Shown here: positions 31,459 through 43,300 of the stretch, piece by piece
How the letters are laid out: each line of letters opens with the position of its first letter
How positions within the stretch are numbered: the first letter of the stretch is position 1
Assembly (NCBI GenBank): GCA_947579605.1
Contig: OX388306.1
Coordinates: 4,464,001 to 4,528,000, forward strand
Length of the DNA stretch: 64,000 nt
From: Athripsodes cinereus
Lineage: Eukaryota > Arthropoda > Insecta > Trichoptera > Leptoceridae
Direction of reading: 5' to 3'
Translations under genes and position numbers: made by a program
Notes under the pieces: model-generated
The model's input: only the letters and a program-made list of their open reading frames with translations
Told to the model about the DNA's origin: nothing
The model's database searches: none

Positions 31459-32296
31459 TTTATTGCAAACATTTAAAACAAATAATATAATGGAGATATT
31501 ATCTTTTTCTTGCAAATATAATGGTTTATATCACAAGAAATAAACCCTTTAGAATACTTTCATAAAGTGTATCGAATCGTAAAAACAAATTTCATAAATT
31601 CAATAATTCTCAAAAAATTCAATTTTCGAAAATTCACTTCTCACAAGCACTCAAGAGCGTGCTTATACAGATACCCAGTTAAGTACAAAATATTATAATC
31701 AAACACAAACAGTTAGATACATCTGTATAAATATGTGTAATATGTATTCATTATGGGTATAGATATAATATGTTATGTATTTATTTATCAAATCTACCAC
31801 TCAAATACTATACACAGTCAGACATATTCCAATATTATAATGAAATGCGCTAAAATTAAAAAAATATATTCATATCTTCATAAAAGGAACTATCAAATTC
31901 CAATAATACTCGAAATAAAATAATCATGGATAAGAACATAGTTTAATTCTATTAGCCAATTATGTTCGAGCAATAACTTCACATCCTTCAAATCATATTA
32001 ACTTAATGTTGCACACTTTATGAGCGAATTGATTCCAAGTGAGAAATCTGTCTAGTCTAGTGTAGTATTTACATTCAAGTCATGGTTGTTATATACGTAA
32101 TGTAAATACGTTTAACTGAGCATTTGAACGTCAATCTTCGAATGACATGATTGCTCTGATTGTTGAATATGGTTTTTATGGTCATGGTGTGTAGTTTTAT
32201 TTCCCCGTATAATTGGTTAGGTAAATGCTTTCCGATGCAGTGAATCTCAAATAGTTTCACAATTTTCCTTGGACGTTTTAAGATGTGAGCTCCTAT
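31459..32296. other. AT-rich spacer
   Basis: Nothing recognised. Confidence 0.5.
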
Positions 32297-32345
32297 TTAT
32301 TTATATATTCATTCTTCACTGTATACTGATCACAATACATACCAA
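32297..32345 (-). repeat. LINE 3' tail scrap
   Basis: ATATTCATTCTTCACTGTAT and ACTGATCACAATACATACC match the tail at 603-735. Confidence 0.45.
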
Positions 32346-32424
32346 AAAATTCAAAATGTCTCGAAATTATTACAAAATAAATCCTTCAAAATAAGATGTT
32401 AGTGGATTTTATATCCTAGAATGA

Positions 32425-32600
32425 GTTCGTCGGTAGCCTGGAGGTAGAGTCTCGGCCTCCAGAACAAGGGGTCCGTGGTTCGATCCCAGGTGCCGGCAAA
32501 CTCCCCTTTCACGGCACAAGCTATTAGCTTAGTGTGAAAGGTGTATAAGGTTGTATTTGGGTTTATAACAAAACCCAGATATATCTTTTAAAAAAAAAAA
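32425..32600 (+). mobile_element. SINE-1 copy c
   Basis: The head GTTCGTCGGTAGCCTGGAGG holds an A-box-like TAGCCTGGAGG. A consensus B box GGTTCGATCCC lies at about 32478-32488. A body follows, then a TGGGTTT / AAACCCA hairpin and a 10-nt A tail. Total about 176 bp. tRNA-derived SINEs are copied by a partner LINE that recognises the 3' end. The conserved hairpin is the likely recognition site. Confidence 0.9.
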
Positions 32601-32757
32601 TGACGAATTGTACCGTATCTTTTAGGTGTTTTGGCACGAAAACGATATAATGAATGCTGCTCAATAAAAGAATTTGTATTCAATTCAACATAAAACAGAA
32701 GAAAATGTTTTATAGCTACATAGTATAATATTCTGTCGAGTGCTGTACTTAAATTCT

Positions 32758-33165
32758 GTGAAGTTGAGGTCGCTGAGGAGAATGGTTGGTAAAACGTTAC
32801 ATGATAGAAGTGAGGAATGAGGATATTAGAAGAATGAGTGGATGCAAAAAAGTATTGTGGATATAATGCGTGTAAATTAATTGAGATGGTTTGATCATGT
32901 GGAACGAATGGAAGACAAAAGAATGAGAAAGAGGATATACTTGTCTGAAAGGAGGGGTGTGAGGAAGCGCGGGCATCCGAGAACTACATGGCTTGACCAT
33001 GTAGAACAAATTCTCAAAGACGGCCGTGTGGTGAGTAATGGAAAAGTGCGTGCATGAGAAATTTGATGAATCTAGAAGAAGCGAAAAAGGTTGGAAAGGA
33101 CAGATATATATGACGTTCCGGTCTCTGTGTCTACCCCACTTGGGATACGGCGTGGGGGAAAAGAG
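32758..33165 (+). pseudogene. LINE ORF C-terminal remnant, about 400 bp
   Basis: Plus strand order: CTGAGGAGAATGGTTGGTAA, TGAGTGGATGCAAAAAAG, TGGAACGAATGGAAGAC, GTGTGAGGAAGCGCGGGCAT and CCACTTGGGATACGGCGTG. It corresponds to peptide pieces like LRRMVGK, W-x-DHV and KRG. Several frameshifts and stops. One of the longest copies in the window. Confidence 0.75.
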
Positions 33166-33736
33166 TATTTTTAGATACCTAAGAGAAGTAAGAAATATTC
33201 TGAGATGAATACAAATAATGCAGAATCAGTGATTGAGTGTGTTAAACTGCAATCTCACGATACGCCAATTAATCTCTCCCGTATTTATCTGATAGTAGCA
33301 CCTAGTGCAGATGAAACTTCAACAGTACGTTGTTATTAGTAGAAAACTAATGAATAAGGACATGAACTCGTTAAATATACGTTCTATGAAATATACTATT
33401 CAGTACAATGTCTAATATTTTACGGACTACGATACTCGACAATCTGTTTAATAGTTTTAAAACTATCCATTTAATGTACAACAATTAGTTAGAAACGTTT
33501 TAATTTATTGTAATTATTATTTTCCATTTTGTCATTATCCCTGATGGTTTAAAATGAGACTGAGATATTTCTATTACCAAAAGTACGTTTTGTTTATATA
33601 CAAAACGAATAGCCGATGAGATGAAGTAATGATGGTTATGTTTATATTAGAAGTTTCTAGATATGTATCGACAGGAGACAAGTGACATGCAATCGAAACG
33701 GGCATTATTTAACAGCGCTGAAATATATTTATCTAT
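33166..33736. other. Spacer
   Basis: Nothing recognised. Confidence 0.5.
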
Positions 33737-34125
33737 ACCCTCACGCCGTGTCCCCTGTGGAGAACGGAACGCCATGTCGATTCATCCTTAAATACTTTTT
33801 CGCTTTCTCCACATTCTTCCAGTTTCTCATACATACAAGCCCGCTGATTCCCCTTATTCAACAAGCGATCGTCTTTGAAAATTTAATCCTAATAATCAAG
33901 TTACGTAGTTCTTGGACGTCCGCGCTTTCTCACATCCTCTCTTACCGATAAATACGCCCTCTTTGTCATCTTTTCATTGTCCACGTGTCCCAACCATCTC
34001 AACTTATTTATAAACATTCTATTCACAACACTCCTCTGACATCTGCTCTTTCTCCTGATATCCTCATTCTTCACTCTAACTCGCAATGTTTTACCATTAA
34101 TTATTCTCGGTGATTTGAAAAAATA
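33737..34125 (-). pseudogene. LINE ORF C-terminal remnant
   Basis: The minus strand encodes VKNEDIRRKSRCQRSVVNRM, NKLRWLGHVDNEKMTKR and VRKRGRPRTT in one frame (33901-34086), then continues broken to CTCACGCCGTGTCCC at 33740. It includes the LRWLGHV and RGRPRTT blocks together, the best evidence that these scattered scraps are LINE coding ends. Confidence 0.8.
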
Positions 34126-35820
34126 ACATTTTTAATTAATAAAAATGTGCTTAATCTATTTAAAGGAGGATACGAGTACGTTTTACATTGAAGAATTCTT
34201 CCCATACCCGGATATCTCAGAATCGGCAGACTTCTATATTTTATTCGCTCTTCTAATCAAAACTTCTATACTCGCGGGTGGACCCTTATGGGCAGCCTAA
34301 AGAGCTAAATTACGTTTAAAAATATATCATCATGGTATCACCCATAAAAAAGATAGTTAGTGAAACCACTGCGTATAATTAAAAGAAAGATCTCTCTTTC
34401 AACATCAGAAATCATAAGCAATTCAAGATTGGAAGAATACTTCATCGCTGAGTTGAAAATATTCAGTATCGTACATGTACTCGATGTTTTAAATATACCT
34501 ATAGAATAATAAAGCTTACTTTACTGTATTAATTACTCGTCTTGCTCCATGGTAGTCTATCATTGGCTCAAAGTCAACATAGTAATTACTTTATCTCATT
34601 AAATTACATATAAACTGGTTGTCATTATAATAGACATTTTCTATTACATTATATCACACGGTGTGATAAATCTCCAAACATTTCTCAACTTGAACAAGAA
34701 GAATGTCAAACTTCTTCTTCAGCTTAAAGCTATTATTATAAATGTTGTTTTGTCTTACGCTTTTCTATATATAATAATTATATGTAGGTATGTAATAATA
34801 GTTACAGATTGTTGTTTTGAATACAACAAAGAAGCAACTATGACAAGACAAGGTAGAACTTTCAATACCATAAAATGTATCTTCTCGTATTTTAGCAACA
34901 AGATTAACACTTAAAGCGGTGATGGTAAATTATTCACCGTGTACAAAAGTGGTTCAAACTCCGTTAATAATATTTTACTCTGTATATTCCTTACTCTCCC
35001 AAGCATCTATCTACGTAAAGTTAACTATGTTTGACGTATCGTTGGCTATGAATTTAAGGTAAATACTTTAACAATAGTAAATAGTTACTGTGCAGTGTGT
35101 ACCCTTTAATTTTTACCTCTATAAATGGGAACTATGCGCAGTAATTAAGTAATAATTATTTATTCTTTTTATCATTTATTTTTAATATCGTACCTCTGAT
35201 TTATTCATTTACAAAAACATAACGAAAGCCATTTACATGTTAGGTATACAAAATGTGTTAAATACAATCATCATTTTTCCCAACATGTTTTTAAACAAGA
35301 CAATACACTTATTAATCAAACGAAAAATCAATTTCAAATAGATACTGGTATTTGAAAATTTAACACATTAAACTACCATACACGGATCATTCTTTATGAT
35401 TCATTTGTTATCTTTTTAGGTAATATAATGTGTTAAAATTATATACATTACCTTGTACAATGGATAATTGTAAATAAAAAATCAATTAATAAATAATAAA
35501 TAATTAACAGGTAAAGATTTTATCGTTAAGTTTAAAAATTGGTCAGTTCATTTCCATACTCTATATAATGTTGAGAGGCATTAAAGGTTTCCCATCACTT
35601 TCTCTAGGATGTTTTAAGAGCTGATATCCAATATCATCCAAACTTAACGACACAGAAAAATCAAAGAAAGATCTCGAGATTTGTCTTCAGGACTCCCCTC
35701 TGACAAAAAACCTCCTCAAAATTAGAACCTTTAATGTCCTTACTTACTTTAGAGACAAAAGGTAAATATTAGAACACACACGCAATCAGGATTTGTTTGA
35801 GTTTGAATTCAGATCTTTTA
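34126..35820. other. AT-rich spacer, 1.7 kb
   Basis: No repeat family or credible exon. The 83-codon frame at 34663-34914 has no recognised domain. Confidence 0.45.
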
Positions 35821-37020
35821 TTTCCTGAAGATGGCGACAGGCTCGTCAAAAGCTCAAAACAATAGCAACAGCAATTACACGGAAATCACTAGACTATATA
35901 AGACAACAGTTATATCATAATTTTCTTTACTTTCTTCACCTTACGTCAACAAAAAAAAAAAACAGTGTGAAGGTTCATTTTGAATTTAAAGCAAACGTAC
36001 ATTTGTCATATTGGGGTCCCTTAGTGCAATGACGACATATTCCATTTAACCCTTTTCTCCCAATATAATATTCATAATATGTTATTCCTGGCGGCCCTTC
36101 CTAGCACTACATAGTAGTAGTGGGATCACGATTCTATATATTTTATTATTTTTGCTTTCAACAAGGCTCTATGAAAGCTATGACATTATTTGTTTTTCTT
36201 TTGTACATCGGTGACGAAGACATTGTATTTTATAATATATATTAATTTTGTGGAAACGGTTTTGTCCATCTATAATAACATCACAAGTAAGATTAGGCTA
36301 GTGGACTAACTGTATGTAAAAATATGCAAGTCTTCTTCTTCGTAATACAAGAATATTTTATATTTATGATGCTGGAGGGCATATTATTTTTACCGCTGAA
36401 TTTATAATTTTGGATTTCATTCTAATACTAGATATTTTACCGATGTCTGTCTTAAACCAGAAAACGATGGGAGGCTATTTATTTTCAATATTTTCGCTTT
36501 ATTGGAACTGCTAACAAAGCATACAATTAATTAATACAGAAACCCGTACATAGTTGACATTGCTCTTTCAAACACCAACAATCTACATACTTATGACTGT
36601 CACAGAAAAAACCAGGAAGTACACAGAATTGCAGGATAAAATAAAAAAAAATATTGAAAATGCAAAATGTTACAAAAGTAGCTACCAATAGTTTTATCGA
36701 GTACAGGAATCATACCATATCATATTACAGTATATACAATAGTTTTTATGGTATATTTGTACTATCACAAGCAACATACATCTCTATACAGAAGGCTTAA
36801 ATTCTGAATACCTACTTTTTTATTTACACAAAAACGGGTGACACTTGGCACGCGTGTCCGTGATACCTCAGATTACCAGGAGAAAATCCTTAGTGAATAC
36901 TTGGTACTATTTGTGACATTACAGTAATAAAAATTAACAATCATATATTGAATCGACATAAAAATAACGAATTACAATACAATAGATATTTAAAAATAAA
37001 ACAATATTATGTATAATGTT
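35821..37020. other. AT-rich spacer
   Basis: CTGAAGATGGCGACAGGCTC at 35825 resembles a hammerhead core but lacks the invariant G before AAA (see rejected items). Nothing else recognised. Confidence 0.4.
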
Positions 37021-37029
37021 TAATGAAAT

Positions 37030-37412
37030 GAAAAACAATTGTTTTCTCCTGCTATTTTGATTGAGAGACGTCTTTTAAGCTTATTGTAAATCTACAAATA
37101 GACCAAAAAAAAAGAGTTCGTCGGTAGCCTGGAGGAAGAGTCTCGGCCTCGTGAACACGGGGTCCGTGGTTCGATCCCAGGTGCCGGCAGACTCCTCTTT
37201 TACGACACAAGCTTTTAGCTTACTGTGAAAGGTGTATAAGGTTGTATTTGGGTTTATAACAAAACCCAGATATACCTTTTAAAAAAACAAGATGGCCAAT
37301 GTTCTTGAAAGACGAAAGACATTTCCCTCAATAAAATCAAAATATAAGAAAAAACATTTGCTTTTAATTTCGTTATGGAATTCTACTACCTTAACATTGT
37401 CAGAGTGAATTT
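37030..37412. mobile_element. Family F element split by SINE-1
   Basis: GATTGAGAGACGTCTTTTAA (37061-37080) before the SINE pairs with TTGAAAGACGAAAGACATTT (37303-37322) after it. ATTTTGATTGAGAG and CTCAATAAAATCAAAAT are also inverted. The SINE therefore sits in the loop of an F palindrome. Confidence 0.5.
37116..37290 (+). mobile_element. SINE-1 copy d
   Basis: Full-length, with the head GTTCGTCGGTAGCCTGGAGG, a consensus B box GGTTCGATCCC, CTTTTAGCTTACTGTGAAAG, the 3' hairpin and a short A tail. Confidence 0.9.
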
Positions 37413-37420
37413 GATTTACC

Positions 37421-38397
37421 TTATGATTAAATTTAGGCAACATCAAAACACTCCTTATAAGTTTAATCCAATTGTTTAAGTCATAACACCAATCTTAGCC
37501 TGCACTTAAGAAGAAAATTGACTTTAAATTATATAACAAAGAAATATTGTGCTAGGCTTGAAAGTTATATTTCTTTTTATTTTATAAAGTAGTGTGTACC
37601 TTAATTTTGCACCGAGTGCGGATATGAATTTAATATTTCTCCAAGGGTCGTTTTGCCTCTGGATTTTTCCTCCGCTTTTAATTCCCTGAAAATGTGGAGT
37701 CCGTCTGTTATTCCACAGTTTGTTGTATGTTTTATTTCAAGTCTGGAAGAAACACATATTTTTTATTACATCATTTTATATCCCTTTATTCCGTATGGCC
37801 GCCATAAGAAACGGTAGACAATGCTGATCGTAAAAAAAGTTACAAAAGAGTGGGACGATACGAGGGTGAAATGATTGTAGTAAATTTTATAACTGCTATA
37901 AACGGGGAAAGAATGACTCAAGAACTTGTTACTGTGATAAAGAGCAGTGATTGTTAAAAAAAAAAATTGTATGACGTCAACGACGGTGTTCTTGGTCAAT
38001 CTCAAGTCTTTGTATTTTTAATTTTCTCATACGCACACTCTCCTTTATACAACAATTGTTTCTCTATAAGGAGGATGTTGAGATTTAAGTTTTTATCAAA
38101 TAGTCTATGTATTATTGTATCTGTATTGTTTGTTTTGTTAAATGAAATAAATAAAAACAATAAATAGTCACTCATGTTTCTCTACTCGGCAATCATAAAA
38201 TCTCAAAATCTACAAATATTGTATCAATCAGAAAATAATAATTACGAGTAAGTTCATAGGTTCATTGAAACAAAACATAAGTTCATAGAAACAAAACTCT
38301 AATTACTTTAATTGGAGCACACATGAAGGCTTTAGATGCAAAAACACATCGATCCATTTTTCACATATGTGTTGTTTGACATCGAAACTAGATAAAT
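37421..38397. other. AT-rich spacer
   Basis: Nothing recognised. Confidence 0.5.
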
Positions 38398-38560
38398 CCA
38401 AAAAATAAAACATTCAACAGAATGGGTGGCAAATTCATTGCTGAATGTAATTAGTATTTTTTTTAATTTGCGAACATTCACTTTTTACAGGACACCCGAA
38501 AACTTTCAAAAAAGAGTGGGAGACAAATTCTTTTACAAGTGCTTTATGGAAATAAAAACA
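38398..38560 (+). repeat. Family B repeat, right half
   Basis: GAATGGGTGGCAAATTCATT, CTGAATGTAATTAG, TTTTTACAGGACACCCGAAA and AAAAAGAGTGGGAGACAAAT. Confidence 0.65.
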
Positions 38561-38874
38561 GGAACGGAATATCATGTTACCTAAAGATTGTTATTTTTCA
38601 AAACAACAGTGACAAAAGTAGCAGTAAAATTATTTCTCACTTGTACAACATTCGTTAGACAGATACAAAATTGTAAAAGAAACATGGCAATGTGAAGTTG
38701 AAGAGAATTTATTGATGTCTGTATAAAACGGTCTATCGCAGTACCAGTTCTGGTAAAAGTACTCGCGGTAGTACTAGAGCTGTAATTGGAATGTACTTTC
38801 CAACAACGTATTAAGCCACTTAGTGGAAAAATTAATAGAAAATACTTTTTAACCCATAGAGTCCTCGGTAAATA

Positions 38875-39025
38875 ATCGGTGTTCCACTCTTTTCTGTAAG
38901 CGTCTTTTAAAACACATACAATACGTAAAACATTGCGTATTTAGTCATTTTAAAACTTTTACAGGACATTCGGAATATTTACAGAAAAAAAGTGGGAGAC
39001 CAACACATTGTCGAGCGCTTCACGG
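38875..39025. repeat. Inverted pair of family B ends
   Basis: TTCCACTCTTTTCTGTAAGC (38881 on) is the B right end in reverse. ACAGGACATTCGGAATATTT and AGAAAAAAAGTGGGAGACC (to about 39001) is the same end forward. The two face each other across about 60 bp, like the ends of a small fold-back element. Confidence 0.5.
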
Positions 39026-39261
39026 TGTGTATTAATATTGTTTTTTATTAAATATAAAATAAATACACATAAACAACAAAAATTTCATTCAAAAAATGTC
39101 AACCAAGAGTCGGAATAAAAAAACTAAACTTAAAATTTAGCATTGACTTTTTTTTCATTTTTTTGTAATTTCGTTATCTCTTATTAGTCAATAGAGTTCT
39201 AATGTTACCTAGTTGTGTTTGCTTGTTTTTTTTTTTGTTTTTTATTGATTAATTTTATTGT

Positions 39262-39434
39262 TTGCCTGGAGGTGGAGTATCAGCCTCGTGAACAAGGGCT
39301 CCGTGGTTCGATACCAGGTGCCGGCAAACTCCCTTTCACGACACAAGCTTTTAGTAGCTTACTGTGAAAGGTGTATAAGGTTGTATTTGGATTTATAACA
39401 AACATAACCCAGATATATCTTTTCTAAAAAAAAA
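39262..39434 (+). mobile_element. SINE-1 copy e, 5'-truncated
   Basis: Starts at GCCTGGAGGTGGAG without the GTTCGTCGGTA lead. The B box (GGTTCGATACC) has one change from the family. It has a TTTTAGTAGCTTACTG variant and a disturbed 3' hairpin. Confidence 0.85.
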
Positions 39435-39499
39435 TGTCGATTGTAAAAAGGCGAAAGCCGTATATTTCATAAATAAATAAAATGTAACAAAATGTACAG
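39435..39499 (+). repeat. LINE 3' tail scrap
   Basis: GATTGTAAAAAGGCGAAAGC then TATTTCATAAATAAATAAAA, paralleled at 52005-52050 (GATTGTAAAAAAGCGTAAGT). Confidence 0.4.
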
Positions 39500-39516
39500 T
39501 TAATCCATTGGTGACT

Positions 39517-39569
39517 ATTCATTTACGAGCCGACTTTCGAAAGCTTTCGCTCTCATCCTCAGACAAACG
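39517..39569 (-). ncRNA. Second hammerhead-type ribozyme
   Basis: On the minus strand CTGAGGA (39562-39556) is followed by the same extra T, then GAGAGC-GAAA-GCTTTC (39554-39539) as stem II. GAAA (39538-39535), GTCGGC (39534-39529) as stem III and UC (39528-39527) follow. Position 7 is G instead of T, which the fold tolerates. Stem I can form seven pairs between CGTTTGT (39569-39563) and GTAAATG (39526-39520), three of them wobbles. Compared with the 15.6-kb copy, stem II differs at positions that keep pairing. The distal GTCACC segment is shared, so the two are homologous. Confidence 0.55.
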
Positions 39570-39734
39570 CAAATGTAGATGTCATCCATTCGTTTTTTGG
39601 TGTATTTATATTTCACTTCCTGTTAGGTTTTTAATGCATCATAATTTTTAATATATCAAAATTACAAATATTGCTATTTGTCGAATATGCGACATTTTTA
39701 CTTGTTAAGTTATGGAACTAGATAGTCGATATTT

Positions 39735-39800
39735 ATTTATTTATTTATTTATTTATAATAATACATACGGCTTACGCCTTTAATACACAGTAACAAACAA
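39735..39800 (-). repeat. LINE 3' tail scrap with (TTTA)n
   Basis: (ATTT)n followed by ATACGGCTTACGCCTTTAAT. On the minus strand this is a tail ending in AAATAAATA. Confidence 0.4.
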
Positions 39801-39814
39801 TAATATTGCACAAC

Positions 39815-40242
39815 ACCACCATCGTATCAAATTACAATTTAAAACCAAAATAAAATACACTGTATCACTTCAAATTATGAAAACAAAAATATTGTGTCAC
39901 ATAAACCACAGAATAAAATTACATCATATTGCATCATGTCAAATCATTAAAAATAAACAAACTTCTCATATCAAACCATAAAATAAAATTACAACACATT
40001 CCATCACATCGAATTTTAAAATTAAAATAAAACACACTGTCATGTCAAATCATAGAATAAAATGACAACATATTCATCATGTCAAATCATAAAATAAAAA
40101 TAAACATATTGAATCATATCAAACCATAAAATAAAATTACAACACACCGCATACCACATCAAATTACAAAATAAAAAAACAAAACACACCGTATCATATC
40201 AAATCATAAAATAAAACTACAACATACTGCATCATATATGTA
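39815..40242 (+). repeat. Degenerate 37-bp tandem repeat, about 11 units
   Basis: Units of roughly 32-42 bp follow the pattern TCATATCAAATCATAAAATA, AAATTACAACACATTGCA. They begin TCA(C/T)(A/G)TCAAA and differ by small indels. A stray part-unit recurs at 40413-40433 after an insertion of unrelated sequence. Confidence 0.7.
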
Positions 40243-40784
40243 TTTATGTTTGTTTATTGTTGTGTCTTGACTTTTCAATTTTTTCTTGTATGTTGTGCTT
40301 TACTGCGCTCTTTCTGTTGTATTGATGTTTTTTTTCCTTCTTTTGTACTATTGTAATGTTGATAAACCCAAGTTGAAGAATAAAGAATAAAGGAGATGTT
40401 GGAGAATAAAGAATATCAAATCATAAAATATATTATGAACATCTGTTACATATATAGACGTACATATGACATTAAGAACCTTAATATTTGAATTTTCAGT
40501 GAAATAGAGTCACAAAACTTTATTACCCACAATTTCTTCCTTTGAAATGGTACAGTTGGGCTACTATTTTTTTATACGTTTTCTGTAGAGATATACCGGC
40601 CAATAAATAGCCAATTTGGCCAGAACACGAAAATTCATATCGTCCAAGTACCTACTTATGTGGCGGAAAAACATTTTTGCCGATTATACTAAAGTTATTA
40701 TAAAAAGGCCTATCTTTACCTTAAAAACATTTGAATTTATTTTTACCAATCAAATTGTAAATAAAAATTATTATGATTTTTAAA
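40243..40784. other. T-rich spacer
   Basis: Sequence between the array and its stray unit (40243-40412) may be a later insertion. Nothing else recognised. Confidence 0.4.
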
Positions 40785-40900
40785 ACAACAAGTGGGTCGG
40801 TCAACAGACATATGCATGTAATAAACATGCAAGCTTCCCTCTCCGAGCCAACAAATAATTAAAACAATCAGCATGGTTGAAAAGTATGAGAAATATTTTA
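40785..40900 (+). repeat. Family B repeat, middle part
   Basis: AAGTGGGTCGGTCAACAGAC, CATGTAATAAACATGCAAGC and TTCCCTCTCCGAGCCAACAA. Confidence 0.55.
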
Positions 40901-41927
40901 TTGTTTGTTCAATATTGTGATGAAAAAACATGAAACCATCCATTTGTTTTTAAATGCTCCTCTAGAAAACACAGGATAGAAACGAGGCTTAATGATAATA
41001 ATCTTTCACAATATTTCTAATAACATCAATGATAGAATTACAAAATGTTTTGATTGTGTAATGACAATTATTGGAGCAAACAGTTATGAAGTCATTATAA
41101 GTTTGCATTTATAATTGAGTTAATAAATTCTAATAAAATATTTCAAGTTAAAAAATCTAGCAATTTCAAGTCCCTCTAAAAAATCTGAAACTTTATTATC
41201 GGTCTAAGCTAACTCTAGTTGTGTTATGTCTTGTCGTAACATTTTCAAGTCATTGTTAAAGGTTGTAGACAAAGAAAAATATTTACTTTTTTTTCGTCTG
41301 GAACAATCTAGAAATGTCCTCCATGAATTATTCTCCTTTTATCTTTGTGTTTATATCTTAATATAAGACGAAAATCCCAAACAGAAGTGTCTAAGTGGGA
41401 ATTTGATTTTTTTCCGGCTCTTTTGTCACAGTAAATAAAAAATCTTAAAATAAAGAAAGTAGGTATATATTTGAATGAAAAGTTTGACTCCATTTCAGTC
41501 AGACAGTTTCTTAGGTAAGAAACTTGACCTATCACACATTTACCCAACTGAACGTGGTGAAAAAAATCATCTTACAATCACTCTTGCGTAATTTCGCAAC
41601 TTCTACCGCTTAACTTACATGTGTGAAGATCATGGTTATGGTTGTTTGGTGATTTTGGTTGACCAGCCCTTTAAGCTGCTCAGTATTGCGACTCCTGTAC
41701 GGACAATATTTTCTTAATACTCTATAAAAATTCAGATAAATGGAAGTCTCCAGACTTCTACGCTAATCGGTTGGTTGGTGGGTCTCCTCCAATAACTACT
41801 GCATAAAAACATATGATTTCCGTTCACAAAATGTATTTTGAGTTCCGCGCCCTTGATACGGATACACCATTGATCCGAAGAAATCATCTTGATGAATTTC
41901 CACATGCTTTTCAGATAAAATTCAGAG
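40901..41927. other. AT-rich spacer
   Basis: Nothing recognised in about 1 kb. Confidence 0.5.
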
Positions 41928-42125
41928 CACAACAGACGTATGTGAAAGTGCAAACATCCGAGAATTGTGTCTTTATCTCGTGAATCGAATCCTTAAGAAT
42001 GGCTAAGTACGTGTTGAATACTATATTAAATTTGAGGAAGTATTAAAAGTATGCTAAGGTAAATCAATATTGCGTTCCAATCTCTCTGTCTACCCCATAT
42101 GGGATACAGTGAAAAGATAGTAGTA
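41928..42125 (+). pseudogene. LINE ORF C-terminal remnant, highly decayed
   Basis: GAAAGTGCAAACATCCGAGA, AATCGAATCCTTAAGAATGG and TCTGTCTACCCCATATGGGA line up with the copy at 20024-20262. Confidence 0.5.
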
Positions 42126-42392
42126 GAAATGTAGATGAAAAATTAAGAGGACTGTGAAGATGAAATCAAGATAACGTCTGTGGATTCAGGAAACCTCGTA
42201 TGTGAATTATTATCAATATTTTACGGGAGAAAAGAAACTGTTTTGCTAGATGTCATTTTCTATTAGGTAGTTCAATTCGATATTTTGGATGAATTTCACA
42301 GAATTTTTATTTTTTAAGTACATGTGAGATTTCAAAGATGATTCAAGAAAAAGCAGGGCGTAAAGGTTTGAATTTCTCTCAATAACTTTTTC
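42126..42392. other. Spacer
   Basis: Nothing recognised. Confidence 0.5.
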
Positions 42393-42590
42393 CAATTCTA
42401 TTCACTGGCTGTGAATAGACTTGCTAAGCCCAATAGAGCCGGCAAGTCTAACTTCTATGAGAAGGCCTTTGGTATTGTTGGACCGGTTACGTTAAACGCT
42501 TACCGGTGCCATCGAGAGATAGCCGACGGTCTATGGACTGTTAAACGACGTCAAAATAAAATCATCCAGATTCATCATCATCATCAATGA
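42393..42590 (+). pseudogene. LINE (CR1/L2-like) ORF end with ATC tail
   Basis: TGAGAAGGCCTTTGGTATTG, CTTACCGGTGCCATCGAGAG and GGACTGTTAAACGACGTCAA, then AATAAAATCATCC and (ATC)n. The section coding for SFRSKLKTALF in the 11.6-kb copy is deleted here. Confidence 0.65.
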
Positions 42591-42612
42591 TATCTCAGGT
42601 TATTTGATATCA

Positions 42613-42787
42613 GGGTTCGTCGGTAGCCTGGAGGTAGAGCCTCGGCCTCGTGAACAAGGGGTCCGAGGTTCGATCCCAGGTGCCGGCAAACTCCCCTTTC
42701 ACGACACAAGCTTTTAGCTTACTGTGAAAGGTGTATAAGGTTGTATTTGGGTTTATAACAAAAACCCAGATATATCTTTAAAAAAAA
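42613..42787 (+). mobile_element. SINE-1 copy f
   Basis: Full-length with head, consensus B box GGTTCGATCCC, hairpin and A tail. It lies 23 bp downstream of the CR1-like LINE tail. Confidence 0.9.
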
Positions 42788-43251
42788 TAATCCATCGATA
42801 GATGCAGCTCAATGACACGAATAATATCAATATTTTTGAAAAAAATTACACATGCGAGGTTTCATGGTTCCAACGACAATAAGTAAGAAAATATTTAGTG
42901 CTGATGTGATCCAACACATTGTGCACCATTGATTTTGTAATGGGGTCGCGTGAAAGAAAGATGAACTACATTATTCAGAATATACAAGGGTCAGAATCAA
43001 TACAAAGGTAGGCGATGATTGTAATACATTGCGAGGCTGTTGTAGGTTACAAGTGAAAAAGGTTTCAGCCAATAGAATATATCTTGAGTACACTTTGAAT
43101 AATCGAAACGACACAGTTGATTTATTCAATCCACTTGATATAAATGTGCTATCAAGATGTTTTGTAAAAAGCTTTAAATCTTGAAGTTATATACCTTCTA
43201 AAATTGTCTTCATCACCTGCTGTAGTGTTTTAGCCAAGTTATAAACAGTTA
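42788..43251. other. Spacer
   Basis: Nothing recognised. Confidence 0.5.
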
Positions 43252-43300
43252 GTATTTATTTATAAATCCACGGCGTGAGCCTTTTACATGTTTCAAAATG
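43252..43300 (-). repeat. LINE 3' tail scrap
   Basis: CCACGGCGTGAGCCTTTTAC and ATGTTTC follow TATTTATTTA. The same motif is at 54245-54300. Confidence 0.4.

Noticed and set aside
35825..35856. Third hammerhead-like sequence (CTGAAGATGGCGACAGGCTC ... AAAAGCTC)
   Set aside because: The G before AAA is missing, stem II is only 3 bp, and the first stem I pair (C with A) fails. At best it is a dead relative.
39815..40242. CRISPR array
   Set aside because: Units are degenerate, contiguous and without unique spacers. The genome is eukaryotic in character.
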